Origin: Erinaceus europaeus
Lineage: Eukaryota; Chordata; Mammalia; Eulipotyphla; Erinaceidae
NCBI RefSeq assembly: GCF_950295315.1
Contig: NW_026647188.1
Coordinates: 558,001-622,000, forward strand
Direction: 5' to 3'
DNA: 64,000 nucleotides
In this document: one piece after another, positions 1 to 8,243 of the stretch
Layout: the number at the start of each line of letters is the position of its first letter
How positions within the stretch are numbered: the stretch's first letter is position 1
Position numbers and translations under genes: made by a program
Notes under the pieces: generated by a model
The model's database searches: none
What the model saw: the letters and a program-made list of their open reading frames with translations, nothing else
Told to the model about the DNA's origin: nothing

Positions 1-65
1 CTGATCCTCACGATATTGAGGATTCAAAAAATAGACAGGTCATATTGGTGTAAAAAGGAAATCCA

Positions 66-428
66 GGGAGGTTGGACGAATGTCAGAGGGTTAAGAGGTG
101 GTGGAGAAAACGAGGGGACAGGCAGAAGGATCTGCGGTATGGCCCCCAGACCCCCACCTGCAGGGGAGTAGCTTTACAGGGGGTGAAGCAGATCTTCAGG
201 GGCTCTATCTTTCACTTCCCCCTCTGACTTTCCCCTCCCCTATCCCTTTCTCTCTGTCCTATGCAAGGACAGTAACAACAACAACAACAATAAGAAGAAG
301 AAGCACAACAATGATCAAGCAACAAGGGCAGCAAAAGGAGAATAAATGGTCTGCAGGAGCAGTGGATTCCAGGTATATGTATGGAGCACCGGCAGTGACC
401 CTGGAAGCAATAAATAAATAAATAAATA
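66..428 (+). mobile_element. SINE A of unit 1, full-length ERI-like tRNA-derived SINE
   Basis: It begins GGGAGGTTGGACG and runs through a degraded tRNA-like head (GGGTTAAG at 88-95, then a GGTATGGCCCCC remnant where the B box would be). The SINE core CCTGCAGGGGAGT...GTGAAGCAG follows, then a pyrimidine-rich stretch, AAC/AAG triplets, CAAGGGCAGCAAAAGG and an (AAAT)n tail. The order matches my memory of the abundant hedgehog SINE. Both Pol III boxes are degenerate, so it is probably not independently transcribed. The first 65 bases of the window are unit sequence in which I recognise nothing. Confidence 0.8.
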
Positions 429-447
429 CATATATATATATATATAT
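429..447. repeat. (TA)n microsatellite after SINE A
   Basis: A pure TA run directly abuts the (AAAT)n tail. In most other units this site is a compound (CA)n(TA)n. Units 1 and 5 lack the CA part, as do all A' modules. Confidence 0.95.
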
Positions 448-542
448 GAAAACTCGTAGAGAAAATATACAGGTAATATACATGTATACATGTGTTGGTG
501 TATCCACTTTGTAAATAAATGTACATGCACTTTTGTTTATCT
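448..542. repeat. Inter-SINE spacer 1, related to spacers 2 and 3
   Basis: This AT-rich spacer contains ACAGGTAATATACATGTATACATGTG and then TGTATCCACTTTGTAAATAAA in sequence order. It resembles 799-888 (GCAGGTATTATACATGTATACGTG) and 1145-1225 (CAAGTAATAGACAAGAATATG, then TTTCCACTGTGTAAA). The three spacers therefore look like diverged copies of one sequence that was duplicated together with the adjoining SINE. Confidence 0.7.
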
Positions 543-797
543 AGTGAAGCAGACCTGCAGGGGTCTACCTATCTCTCACCCTTCTGTGTTTCCAGTCCTC
601 TCTCCCTTTCTCTCTGTCCTATGCAAGGACAGTAACAGCAACAACAACGATAATAATAACCACAACAAAGTTCAGGCAACAAGGGCAGCCAAAGGGGAAA
701 ACATGGTCTGCAGGAGCAGTGGGTTCGTGGTGCAGGCCCCTAGCCCTGACAATAACCCTGGAGGCAATCAATCAGTCAATCAATCAATCAATAGATA
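543..797 (+). mobile_element. SINE B of unit 1, 5'-truncated ERI-like SINE
   Basis: It starts inside the SINE core at AGTGAAGCAGACCTGCAGG, with no tRNA-like head. The pyrimidine stretch, AGCAACAACAACGATAATAA segment, CAAGGGCAGCCAAAGGGG and GGTGCAGGCCCCTAGCCC follow. The tail is (CAAT)n rather than (AAAT)n, which distinguishes B from A and C. It shares its truncation point with C and A', as expected if the copies arose by tandem duplication rather than separate insertions. Confidence 0.78.
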
Positions 798-888
798 AAG
801 AATACACAAATAAAAAATGCAGGTATTATACATGTATACGTGTCTCTGTGTTTCTACTGAGTCAAATGAAAATGTGCTTTATTTATTT

Positions 889-1144
889 AGTGAAGCAGAT
901 CTTCAGGGGGCCTATCTTTCTCTCCCCCATCTCTCTTTAACCTCCTCTTTCCATTTTTCTCTGTTCTCCGCAAGGACAGTAACTATCACAACAACAATAA
1001 TAATATTATTAATAACCACAATATTCAAGCCACAAGGGCAGCAAAAGGGGAAAAACTGGAACATAGGAGCAGTGGATTAGTGGTACTGGCACTGCGCTAT
1101 GGCAATAACCCCTTGTGGCAATAAATAAATAAATAAATAAATAA
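889..1144 (+). mobile_element. SINE C of unit 1, 5'-truncated ERI-like SINE
   Basis: It starts at the same core position as SINE B (AGTGAAGCAGATCTTCAGG). An AATAATAATATTATTAATAA segment, CAAGCCACAAGGGCAGCAAAAGG and an (AAAT)n tail follow. The CAAGGGCAGCAAAAGG block is identical to that in SINE A and is the site of the crossover seen in unit 13. Confidence 0.78.
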
Positions 1145-1292
1145 TACAAGTAATAGACAAGAATATGTCCCAGTGTGTGTTTCCACTGTGTAAACATAAA
1201 AGCACTTTTATTTACTTATTTATATTTTATTTATTTCTTTCCTAGCCAAGAGAATTTCTTTTCACTGCTAAAAAAATGTCACATTAAGTTTA

Positions 1293-1530
1293 GCATGTGG
1301 TGCCTCACCTGGTTAAGCACTCATGTTAAACTGTAGGAGGACCTGGGTTCAAGACCCTGGTTCCAACCTGCAGTGGGAAATCTTTACAAGTGGTGCACAT
1401 GTGCTGCAGGTATCTCTCTGGTTCTCAAAATCTCTATCCCTCCCTTGTCTCTCAATTCTGGACTGTCCATTCCAAAAAATAAATCAAGATAATAGAAAGC
1501 AAAAAAAAAAAAGAAGAAGAAGAAGAAGAA
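1293..1530 (+). mobile_element. SINE D of unit 1, second tRNA-derived SINE family
   Basis: It has a tRNA-like head with an A-box-like TGGTTAAGCAC at 1310-1320 and a B-box-like GGGTTCAAGACCC at 1345-1357, at plausible Pol III spacing. Next come ACCTGCAGTGGGAAATCTTTAC, a pyrimidine-rich CTCTCTGG...CTCTATCCCTCCC part, and a poly-A plus (GAA)n tail. It is on the same strand as A-C. It is the best preserved Pol III-type element in the unit. The family name is not certain. Confidence 0.75.
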
Positions 1531-1793
1531 GGCAAAATGAAATATCCTAATATTTCAAGGGGCTGCTCAAAACAATGCTTTCCTTATTATGATCCTCACA
1601 GCATACCATATTCAGAAAGGGAAAAGACACCGCGTTTCTTAAACCCAGTTTATTTAATACATTTATTCATTTATTTATTGAGGTGTTAATGTTTTACAAT
1701 CGACAGAAGACTAGGGCTCTTATGCCAGAGGTCTCAAGTACCCCTAGATGGCTCTCTGCCTCTACAAAACCAATCAATCAACCCGTACATCAC
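1531..1793. other. AT-rich spacer between SINE D and the TCCA array
   Basis: No gene is seen. From about 1640 it has (TTTA)-type runs and GAGGTGTTAATGTTTTACAATCGACAG. This resembles a sequence I associate with the 3' parts of older hedgehog interspersed elements. The segment at 1706-1765 (AGACTAGGGCTCTTATGCC and on) could be a decayed tRNA-type SINE. Both identifications are weak. Confidence 0.35.
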
Positions 1794-1869
1794 TCCATCC
1801 ATCCATCCATCCTTCCATCCATCCATCCATCCATCCATCCATCCATCCATCCATCCATCCATCCATCCA
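1794..1869. repeat. (TCCA)n tetranucleotide array, unit 1
   Basis: This run of 76 bases has one TCCT interruption. Across units the length is always a multiple of four, from 64 to 84 bases. It produces long artificial reading frames of Pro-Ser-Ile-His on one strand and Trp-Met-Asp-Gly on the other, which should not be read as genes. Confidence 0.97.
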
Positions 1870-1986
1870 ACTATCCATTGACAATCAACCAAGCTAAGTG
1901 CAAACGGAGATATAACCTGCACAGATACGTTGCCAACTGGGCAGTTTGGCTGAATAGGGCAGAGGAGCTGATCCTGGGAATGTGGT

Positions 1987-2009
1987 GGGGCGTGTGGGTG
2001 TGGGTGGGG
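1987..2009 (+). promoter_or_regulatory. G-quadruplex motif upstream of the promoter-like block
   Basis: Four G-runs (1987-1990, 1996-1998, 2002-2004, 2006-2009) are separated by loops of 5, 3 and 1 bases. This fits the G3+N1-7 quadruplex rule. It lies about 25 bases before the CRE-like site and 127 before the ETS site. Folding is predicted from pattern only. Confidence 0.6.
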
Positions 2010-2720
2010 TGAGCAGGGGAGCCTGTGAGCTGGGTCACGTCAGGGACGCGGAGGGGTGGTGTGGGCAGCTGTCAAGGTGAAATGTCAAAAGCGCTCGAGC
2101 TGGTGATAAGGGCACCCGGAAGTGAGGAGAGAAAAGAGGAGCAGAGCGGACAGGAGAGGAGAGGAGAGGAGAGGACAGGAGAGGACAGGAGAGGACAGGA
2201 GAGGAACTGAGAAAGCCACCTGGACAGAGGTAGCATACCGGCATCCAGCAAGGCAGGCAGGCATGTAGGTAGCTGTAGCCCGGGCTCCCTGGCTCCTGGG
2301 CGCACCTCCTCCTTTGCTCTCTTGGCTGCCAGCCCCGAGGTCCGTCGTAGGTCAGCGCTGTCCTCCCGTTCTTCCGTCCCTCTGTGCCAGGGCCCAGGGG
2401 TCTGGTTGCTGCCGCTTGACATAGTGGCAGGACAGTTGGGCTGCCCAGTGCCAGTGCGCATGCGCATAGAATCCTGGGAGGGGGACATCACAGAGGGCTC
2501 GAGAGCTTGCTAGGCCACGAGGACCCCGCCCACCCAGTTGACCCCTAGGGAGTGGTGGTGGTGGCAGTGGTGGTGGCAGCAGCCATGACACCCACCCTGA
2601 ACTTGATCTGAGGGGTGGTGGCCAGCCACCAGAGCCAGAGCCCCAGGCCAAAGCCAGCGCAGGTGGGCGGGGCTCTGAGGCAAGGGGCACGGTGGGGGCG
2701 TGTCTGGGGGCGGGGCCGGC
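2010..2720. promoter_or_regulatory. CpG-type promoter-like block of unit 1
   Basis: A cluster of housekeeping-promoter motifs is seen. TCACGTCA (CRE-like, one base from consensus) is at 2035-2042. ACCCGGAAGTG (ETS/GABP type) is at 2114-2124. TGCGCATGCGCA, a perfect NRF1 palindrome, is at 2455-2466. GC boxes are at 2665-2673 (GGGCGGGGC) and 2706-2717 (GGGGGCGGGGCC). CpGs are retained around them, unlike the AT-rich half. No TATA box is evident and direction of transcription is unclear. By analogy with other CpG promoters it could start a noncoding transcript from each unit. Activity is inferred, not shown. Confidence 0.5.
2151..2205 (+). repeat. GGAGA/GGACA polypurine pentamer array, unit 1
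   Basis: Repeats of GGAGA and GGACA alternate in patches, giving a nearly pure purine strand broken only by the C of GGACA. It sits between the ETS site and the NRF1 palindrome and varies in length between units (about 55-90 bases). Such tracts can form triplex or other non-B structures. Confidence 0.93.
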
Positions 2721-2985
2721 ATCTGACAGCCCAGGGCTGGGGTCCAAGGGCCGCCAGGCCCCTGTCCAAGCAAGTGCACTGACACACAGACAGACTGACT
2801 GACTGACAGCCCCCAACCCACAGACACCCCCCAGGGCCCTGGGAGCCCTGAGCTGCCCCGGATCTGGCGGGCAGCCACCTGGACACAGGCCTCCATAGTG
2901 GAGGCCCCTGTAGACCCCGTTGCCTGCTGACAGCGGCCCTCCTCCCCCTCCCTCTACCCCTCCCCCTCCCCTTCCTCATCCTCAG
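2721..2985. other. GC-rich stretch with GACT repeat and pyrimidine tract
   Basis: It contains a short ACAGACAGACTGACTGACTGACAG repeat at about 2785-2808 and ends in a long pyrimidine tract (about 2938-2984) closed by CTCATCCTCAG. That tract resembles a splice acceptor. All six frames are fairly open because of high GC, so open frames here carry little weight. No recognisable domain is seen. Confidence 0.5.
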
Positions 2986-3069
2986 AGGGACTCACTCAGG
3001 GCCCTTGGCCTAGGCAAGCCAGGGCTGCTGCTGTGGCTGCTGCAGCTGCTATCCAGTGGGTGGGTGCAG
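2986..3069 (+). other. Candidate leader-type exon (weak)
   Basis: An 84-base stretch is bounded by a good acceptor (pyrimidine tract plus CTCAG) and a donor-like GTGCAG/GTATCT. In one frame it is open for 28 codons and encodes a hydrophobic leucine-rich leader (LLLWLLQLLSSGWVQ). The only two substitutions seen among 14 copies (37431 in unit 9, 60294 in unit 14) are both synonymous in that frame. Against it: there is no ATG in the exon, no convincing partner exon, and two sites are too few to show constraint. It may be a relic of a signal-peptide exon captured by the repeat. Confidence 0.2.
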
Positions 3070-3696
3070 GTATCTGGCCCTGTCAGTTCCTGATTCTTGG
3101 GACCTGCCTGCCTCCAGCTCCACCCACTCTCCAGTCCAGCCCCCTGCCCCTCCTCCGCAAGGATGCCCCCTTTTCCCCTTGCCCCCTGTCCCCTAGCTCC
3201 CCAACTGTCATCTACTGTTTGCCTCCTTTCCTGCCAGCCTGCTGCTGCCCTCCAGCCCTGGGGGCCCTGGGCCAGCCCAGCTGCCATCTGCACCATCCTG
3301 CAGGGGGACCTGCCCTAAGGCCCTGCCACCACAGGCACACACAGCCCTGCACCTATTCAGGGGCTCCCCTGCCTGCAGCCTGCCCCCCAAACAGTCTCCT
3401 TCTGCCCCTCAACCCCCTTCTAACCCCTGTCAGGGCCCCTCACACACACCTGGGCATGAGTATCCCACACATGCACATCTCTCCCCTCCCCCTCCACTCC
3501 ATTTGCACTAAGGATGGGAAGAGTCTTTTTCTCTGGGTATCCCCAGAGGAGTTGGGTCTGTCCAATGTCCTGGGGAGCCGGAACTGCAAACAATCTACAA
3601 TGTAACATTTGGATCTCAGGCAACCCAATCCCAAGTGCGCTGTGCAAGCCTAGGACTGGCGAAAACACCCCACTCTGAGCATAAGGTCTGCCTGGG
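3070..3696. other. GC- then mixed-composition unit sequence without a recognised gene
   Basis: Proline/serine/leucine/cysteine-rich open frames cross this stretch, including one from 3033 to 3605, but they look like composition effects. CCTGCAGGGGGACC at 3297-3310 is similar to the CTCF core, departing at the C that normally follows the G-run. Nothing else is identified. Confidence 0.5.
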
Positions 3697-3813
3697 GCAG
3701 TGGCTCCTCCAGTGGACTCAGAGACAGGCAGAGGCAGACAGCGTTTTCAGGTTCAAAACCTGTACTTCCCAGAAGCTGGTCCTTCAGTAGGGTAAAAAAA
3801 AAAAAAAAAAAAA
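3697..3813 (+). mobile_element. Degraded tRNA-type SINE related to SINE D, with poly-A tail
   Basis: GCAGTGGCTCCTCCAGTGG aligns loosely with the head of SINE D (GCAGGTGGTGCCTCACCTGG in other units). GGTTCAAAACC at 3750-3760 is B-box-like, and CCTGTACTTCCCAGAAGCTGG parallels the sequence after the SINE D B box. It ends in a 20-base A-run. The same structure closes every unit. Confidence 0.45.
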
Positions 3814-3826
3814 GGCTTTTTTTTTT
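3794..3826. repeat. A-run / T-run inverted repeat closing unit 1
   Basis: A20, then GGC, then T10: a short hairpin-capable inverted repeat. The A-run ranges from 12 to 25 bases across units while the T-run stays at 9-10. In units 7, 8, 10 and 11 the loop reads CGC rather than GGC and the A-run is 24-25 long. The remaining bases to 4027 are unit sequence with no recognised feature. Confidence 0.85.
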
Positions 3827-4110
3827 CCCCACTGCCTGACTCTCCTGTGTGATGCCTGTTTCTCAGTGAAACAAGGGAAAAAAATCTTTTTGGGAGGGAG
3901 CAAGACCAAGATGCAGGCAGGTGGACTCCGTGGAGGGTGGATGGGTAGATGGACCATGCCCTGGCTCTAGAGCCCCAGCTGCTGTTCCAGGCGCTCTCTG
4001 ATTCCAGAGATCCCCCTGTGGCTTCTCATGAGACTATTTCCAAGACTGATCCTCACGATATTGAGGATTCAAAAAATAGACAGGTCATATTGGTGTAAAA
4101 AGGAAATCCA

Positions 4111-4470
4111 GGGAGGTTGGACGAATGTCAGAGGGTTAAGAGGTGGTGGAGGAAACGAGGGGACAGGCAGAAGGATCTGTGGTATGGCCCCCAGACCCCC
4201 ACCTGCAGGGGAGTAGCTTTACAGGGGGTGAAGCAGATCTTCAGGGGCTCTATCTTTCACTTCCCCCTCTGACTTTCCCCTCCCCTATCCCTTTCTCTCT
4301 GTCCTATGCAAGGACAGTAACAACAACAACAACAATAAGAAGATGAAGCACAACAATGATCAAGAAACAAGGGCAGCAAAAGGAGAATAAATGGTGTGCA
4401 GGGGCAGTGGATTCCAGGTATATGTATGGAGCACCGGCAGTGACCATGGAAGCAATAAATAAATAAATAA

Positions 4471-4560
<90 letters not shown>

Positions 4561-5230
4561 ACTCATAGAGAAAATATACAGGTAATATACATGTATACAT
4601 GTGTTGGTGTATCCACTTTGTAAATAAATGTACATGCACTTTTGTTTATCTAGTGAAGCAGACCTGCAGGGGTCTACCTTTCTCTCACCCTTCTGTGTTT
4701 CCAGTCCTCTCTCCCTTTCTCTCTGTCCTATGCAAGGACAGTAACAGCAACAACAACGATAATAATAACCACAACAAAGTTCAGGCAACAAGGGCAGCCA
4801 AAGGGGAAAACATGGTCTGCAGGAGCAGTGGGTTCCTGGTGCAGGCCCCTAGCCCTGACAATAACCCTGGAGGCAATCAATCAGTCAATCAATCAATCAA
4901 TAGATAAAGAATACACAAATAAAAAATGCAGGTATTATACATGTATACGTGTCTCTGTGTTTCTACTGAGTCAAATAAAAATGTGCTTTATTTATTTAGT
5001 GAAGCAGATCTTCATGGGGCCTATCTTTCTCTCCCCCATCTCTCTTTAACCTCCTCTTTCCATTTTTCTCTGTTCTCCGCAAGGACAGTAACTATCACAA
5101 CGACAATAATAATATTATTAATAACCACAATATTCAAGCCACAAGGGCAGCAAAAGGGGAAAAAATGGAACATAGGAGCAGTGGATTAGTGGTACTGGCA
5201 CTGCGCTATGGCAATAACCCCTTGTGGCAA

Positions 5231-5261
<31 letters not shown>
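4111..5261 (+). mobile_element. SINE cluster A-B-C of unit 2
   Basis: SINE A 4111-4472, compound (CA)n(TA)n 4474-4556, SINE B 4652-4906 and SINE C 4998-5261. The CA/TA run is one of the longest in the window. Confidence 0.8.
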
Positions 5262-5262
<1 letters not shown>

Positions 5263-5409
5263 ACAAGTAATAGACAAGAATATGTCCCAGTGTGTGTTTC
5301 CACTGTGTAAACATAAAAGCACTTTTATTTACTTATTTATATTTTATTTATTTCTTTCCTAGCCAAGAGAATTTCTTTTCACTGCTAAAAAAATGTCACA
5401 TTAAGCTTA

Positions 5410-5653
5410 GCAGGTGGTGCCTCACCTGGTTAAGCACTCATGTTAAACTGTAGGAGGACCTGGGTTCAAGACCCTGGTTCCAACCTGCAGTGGGAAATCT
5501 TTACAAGTGGTGCACATGTGCTGCAGGTATCTCTCTCTGGTTCTCAAAATCTCTATCACTCCCTTGTCTCTCAATTCTTGACTGTCCATTCCAAAAAATA
5601 AATCAAGATAATAGAAAGCAAAAAAAAAAAAAGAAGAAGAAGAAGAAGAAGAA
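5410..5653 (+). mobile_element. SINE D of unit 2
   Basis: A- and B-box-like sequences are intact. The pyrimidine part reads CTCTCTCTGG (one extra CT) and CTATCACTCCC, both shared with unit 6. The tail is poly-A plus pure (GAA)n. Confidence 0.75.
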
Positions 5654-5916
5654 GGCAAAATGAAATATCCTAATATTTCAAGGGGCTGCTCAAAACAATG
5701 CTTTCCTTATTATGATCCTCACAGCATACCATATTCAGAAAGGGAAAAGACACCGCGTTTCTTAAACCCAGTTTATTTAATACATTTATTCATTTATTTA
5801 TTGAGGTGTTAATGTTTTACAATCGACAGAAGACTAGGGCTCTTATGCCAGAGGTCTCAAGTACCCCTAGATGGCTCTCTGCCTCTACAAAACCAATCAA
5901 TCAACCCGTGCATCAC

Positions 5917-5992
5917 TCCATCCTTCCTTCCATCCATCCATCCTTCCATCCATCCATCCATCCATCCATCCATCCATCCATCCATCCATCCA
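5917..5992. repeat. (TCCA)n array of unit 2
   Basis: 76 bases with interruptions TCCTTCCT near the start and one later TCCT. Confidence 0.97.
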
Positions 5993-6109
5993 ACTATCCA
6001 TTGACAATCAACCAAGCTAAGTACAAACGGAGATATAACCTGCACAGATACGTTGCCAACTGGGCAGTTTGGCTGAATAGGGCAGAGGAGCTGATCCAGG
6101 GAATGTGGT

Positions 6110-6860
6110 GGGGCGTGTGGGTGTGGGTGGGGTGAGCAGGGGAGCCTGTGAGCTGGGTCACGTCAGGGACGCGGGGGGTGGTGTGGGCAGCTGTCAAGGT
6201 GAAATGTCAAAAGCGCTCGAGCTGGTGATAAGGGCACCCGGAAGTGAGGAGAGAAAAGAGGAGCGGAGCGGAGCGGACAGGAGAGGAGAGGAGAGGACAG
6301 GAGAGGAGAGGAGAGAGAGAGGAGAGGACAGGAGAGGACAGGAGAGGAACTGAGAAAGCCACCTGGACAGAGGTAGCATACCGGCATCCAGCAAGGCAGG
6401 CAGGCATGTAGGTAGCTGTAGCCCGGGCTCCCAGGCTCCTGGGCGCACCTCCTCCTTTGCTCTCTTGGCTGCCAGCCCCGAGGTCCGTCGTAGGTCAGCG
6501 CTGTCCTCCCGTTCTTCCGTCCCTCTGTGCCAGGGCCCAGGGGTCTGGTTGCTGCCGCTTGACATAGTGGCAGGACAGTTGGGCTGCCCAGTGCCAGTGC
6601 GCATGCGCACAGAATCCTGGGAGGGGGACATCACAGAGGGCTCCAGAGGTTGCTAGGCCACGAGGACCCCGCCCACCCAGTTGACCCCTAGGGAGTGGTG
6701 GTGGTGGCAGTGGTGGTGGCAGCAGCCATGACACCCACCCTGAACTTGATCTGAGGGGTGGTGGCCAGCCACCAGAGCCAGAGCCCCAGGCCAAAGCCAG
6801 CGCAGGTGGGCGGGGCTCTGAGGCAAGGGGCACGGTGGGGGCGTGTCTGGGGGCGGGGCC
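6110..6860. promoter_or_regulatory. Promoter-like block of unit 2
   Basis: G4 motif from 6110, ETS site 6236-6246, polypurine array 6278-6348 (with an irregular GAGAGAGAGAGG patch unique to this unit), NRF1 palindrome 6598-6609 and second GC box 6849-6860. One base is missing in the GCGGGGGGTGG stretch near 6172 relative to other units. Confidence 0.5.
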
Positions 6861-8243
6861 GGCATCTGACAGCCCAGGGCTGGGGTCCAAGGGCCGCCAG
6901 GCCCCTGTCCAAGCAAGTGCACTGACACACAGACAGACTGACTGACTGACAGCCCCCAACCCACAGACACCCCCCAGGGCCCTGGGAGCCCTGAGCTGCC
7001 CCGGATCTGGCGGGCAGCCACCTGGACACAGGCCTCCATAGTGGAGGCCCCTGTAGACCCCGTTGCCTGCTGACAGCGGCCCTCCTCCCCCTCCCTCTAC
7101 CCCTCCCCCTCCCCTTCCTCATCCTCAGAGGGACTCACTCAGGGCCCTTGGCCTAGGCAAGCCAGGGCTGCTGCTGTGGCTGCTGCAGCTGCTATCCAGT
7201 GGGTGGGTGCAGGTATCTGGCCCTGTCAGTTCCTGATTCTTGGGACCTGCCTGCCTCCAGCTCCACCCACTCTCCAGTCCAGCCCCCTGCCCCTCCTCCA
7301 CAAGGAAGCCCCCTTTTCCCCTTGCCCCCAGTCCCCTAGCTCCCCAACTGTCATCTACTGTTTGCCTCCTTTCCTGCCAGCCTGCTGCTGCCCTCCAGCC
7401 CTGGGGGCCCTGGGCCAGCCCAGCTGCCATCTGCACCATCCTGCAGGGGGACCTGCCCTAACGCCCTGCCACCACAGTCACACACAGCCCTGCACCTATT
7501 CAGGGGCTCCCCTGCCTGCAGCCTGCCCCCCAAACAGTCTCCTTCTGCCCCTCAACCCCCTTCTACCCCTGTCAGGGCCCCTCACACACACCTGGGCATG
7601 AGTATCCCACACATGCACATCTCTCCCCTCCCCCTCCACTCCATTTGCACTAAGGATGGGAAGAGTCTTTTTCTCTGGGTATCCCCAGAGGAGTTGGGTC
7701 TGTCCAATGTCCTGGGGAGCCGGAACTGCAAACAATCTACAATGTAACATTTGGATCTCAGGCAACCCAATCCCAAGTGGGCTGTGCAAGCCTAGGACTG
7801 GCGAAAACACCCCACTTTGAGCACAAGGTCTGCCTGGGGCAGTGGCTCCTCCAGTGGACTCAGAGACAGGCAGAGGCAGACAGCGTTTTCAGGTTCAAAA
7901 CCTGTACTTCCCAGAAGCTGGTCCATCAGTAGGGTAAAAAAAAAAAAGGCTTTTTTTTTCCCCACTGCCTGACTCTCCTGTGTGATGCCTGTTTCTCAGT
8001 GAAACAAGGGAAAAAAATCTTTTTGGGAGGGAGCAAGACCAAGATGCAGGCAGGTGGACTCCGTGGAGGGTGGATGGGTAGATGGACCATGCCCTGGCTC
8101 TAGAGCCCCAGCTGCTGTTCCAGGCGCTCTCTGATTCCAGAGATCCCCCTGTGGCTTCTCATGAGACTATTTGCAAGACTGATCCTCACGATATTGAGGA
8201 TTCAAAAAATAGACAGGTCATATTGGTGTAAAAAGGAAATCCA

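Larger units (their letters stand above)
1..4027 (+). repeat. Macrosatellite unit 1 (short class, lacks its first 17-18 bases)
   Basis: Short A-B-C type, about 4045 bp if completed. SINE A is followed by a (TA)n run with no CA run, and the spacer reads AACTCGTAGAG. The copy closest to it is unit 5, which shares these marks, GCGCATAGAATCC after the NRF1 site and GTCCTTCAG before the poly-A run. The two differ almost only in simple-repeat lengths. This unit is used below as the reference for sub-unit annotation. Confidence 0.95.
4028..8160 (+). repeat. Macrosatellite unit 2 (short class, 4133 bp)
   Basis: A-B-C type. Marks shared with unit 6: AGAAGATGAAGC and CAAGAAACAAGG in SINE A, GACCATGGAAGC near its tail, and CTTCATGGGGCC in SINE C. 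It has the shortest terminal A-run (A12 at 7936-7947). A one-base deletion near 7565 (TTCTACCCC instead of TTCTAACCCC) breaks the open frame that spans this region in most copies. Confidence 0.95.

Noticed and set aside
1683..2012. Pro-Ser-Ile-His repeat protein in each unit
   Set aside because: A translation of the (TCCA)n array; its length changes with repeat number.
2549..2798. Glycine/serine-rich open plus-strand frame (GGGSGGGSSHDTHPELD-like) that looked exon-like
   Set aside because: No start codon, and the substitutions noticed among copies (units 6, 7, 8, 9 and 12) all change the amino acid, so no coding constraint is seen.
2510..2896. Minus-strand open frames of 128, 144, 154 and 104 codons over 2352-3296, intact in most or all copies
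   Set aside because: They overlap each other in different frames in a GC-rich, stop-poor region. With copies this similar, intact frames are expected by chance, and no recognisable domain is present.
3033..3605. 190-codon plus-strand open frame in the GC-rich half
   Set aside because: It is intact in 11 of 14 complete units but broken by a one-base deletion in unit 2 and by stops in units 9 (37606) and 11 (46208). The composition is Pro/Ser/Leu/Cys-rich with no domain, and most frames here are open because of GC content.
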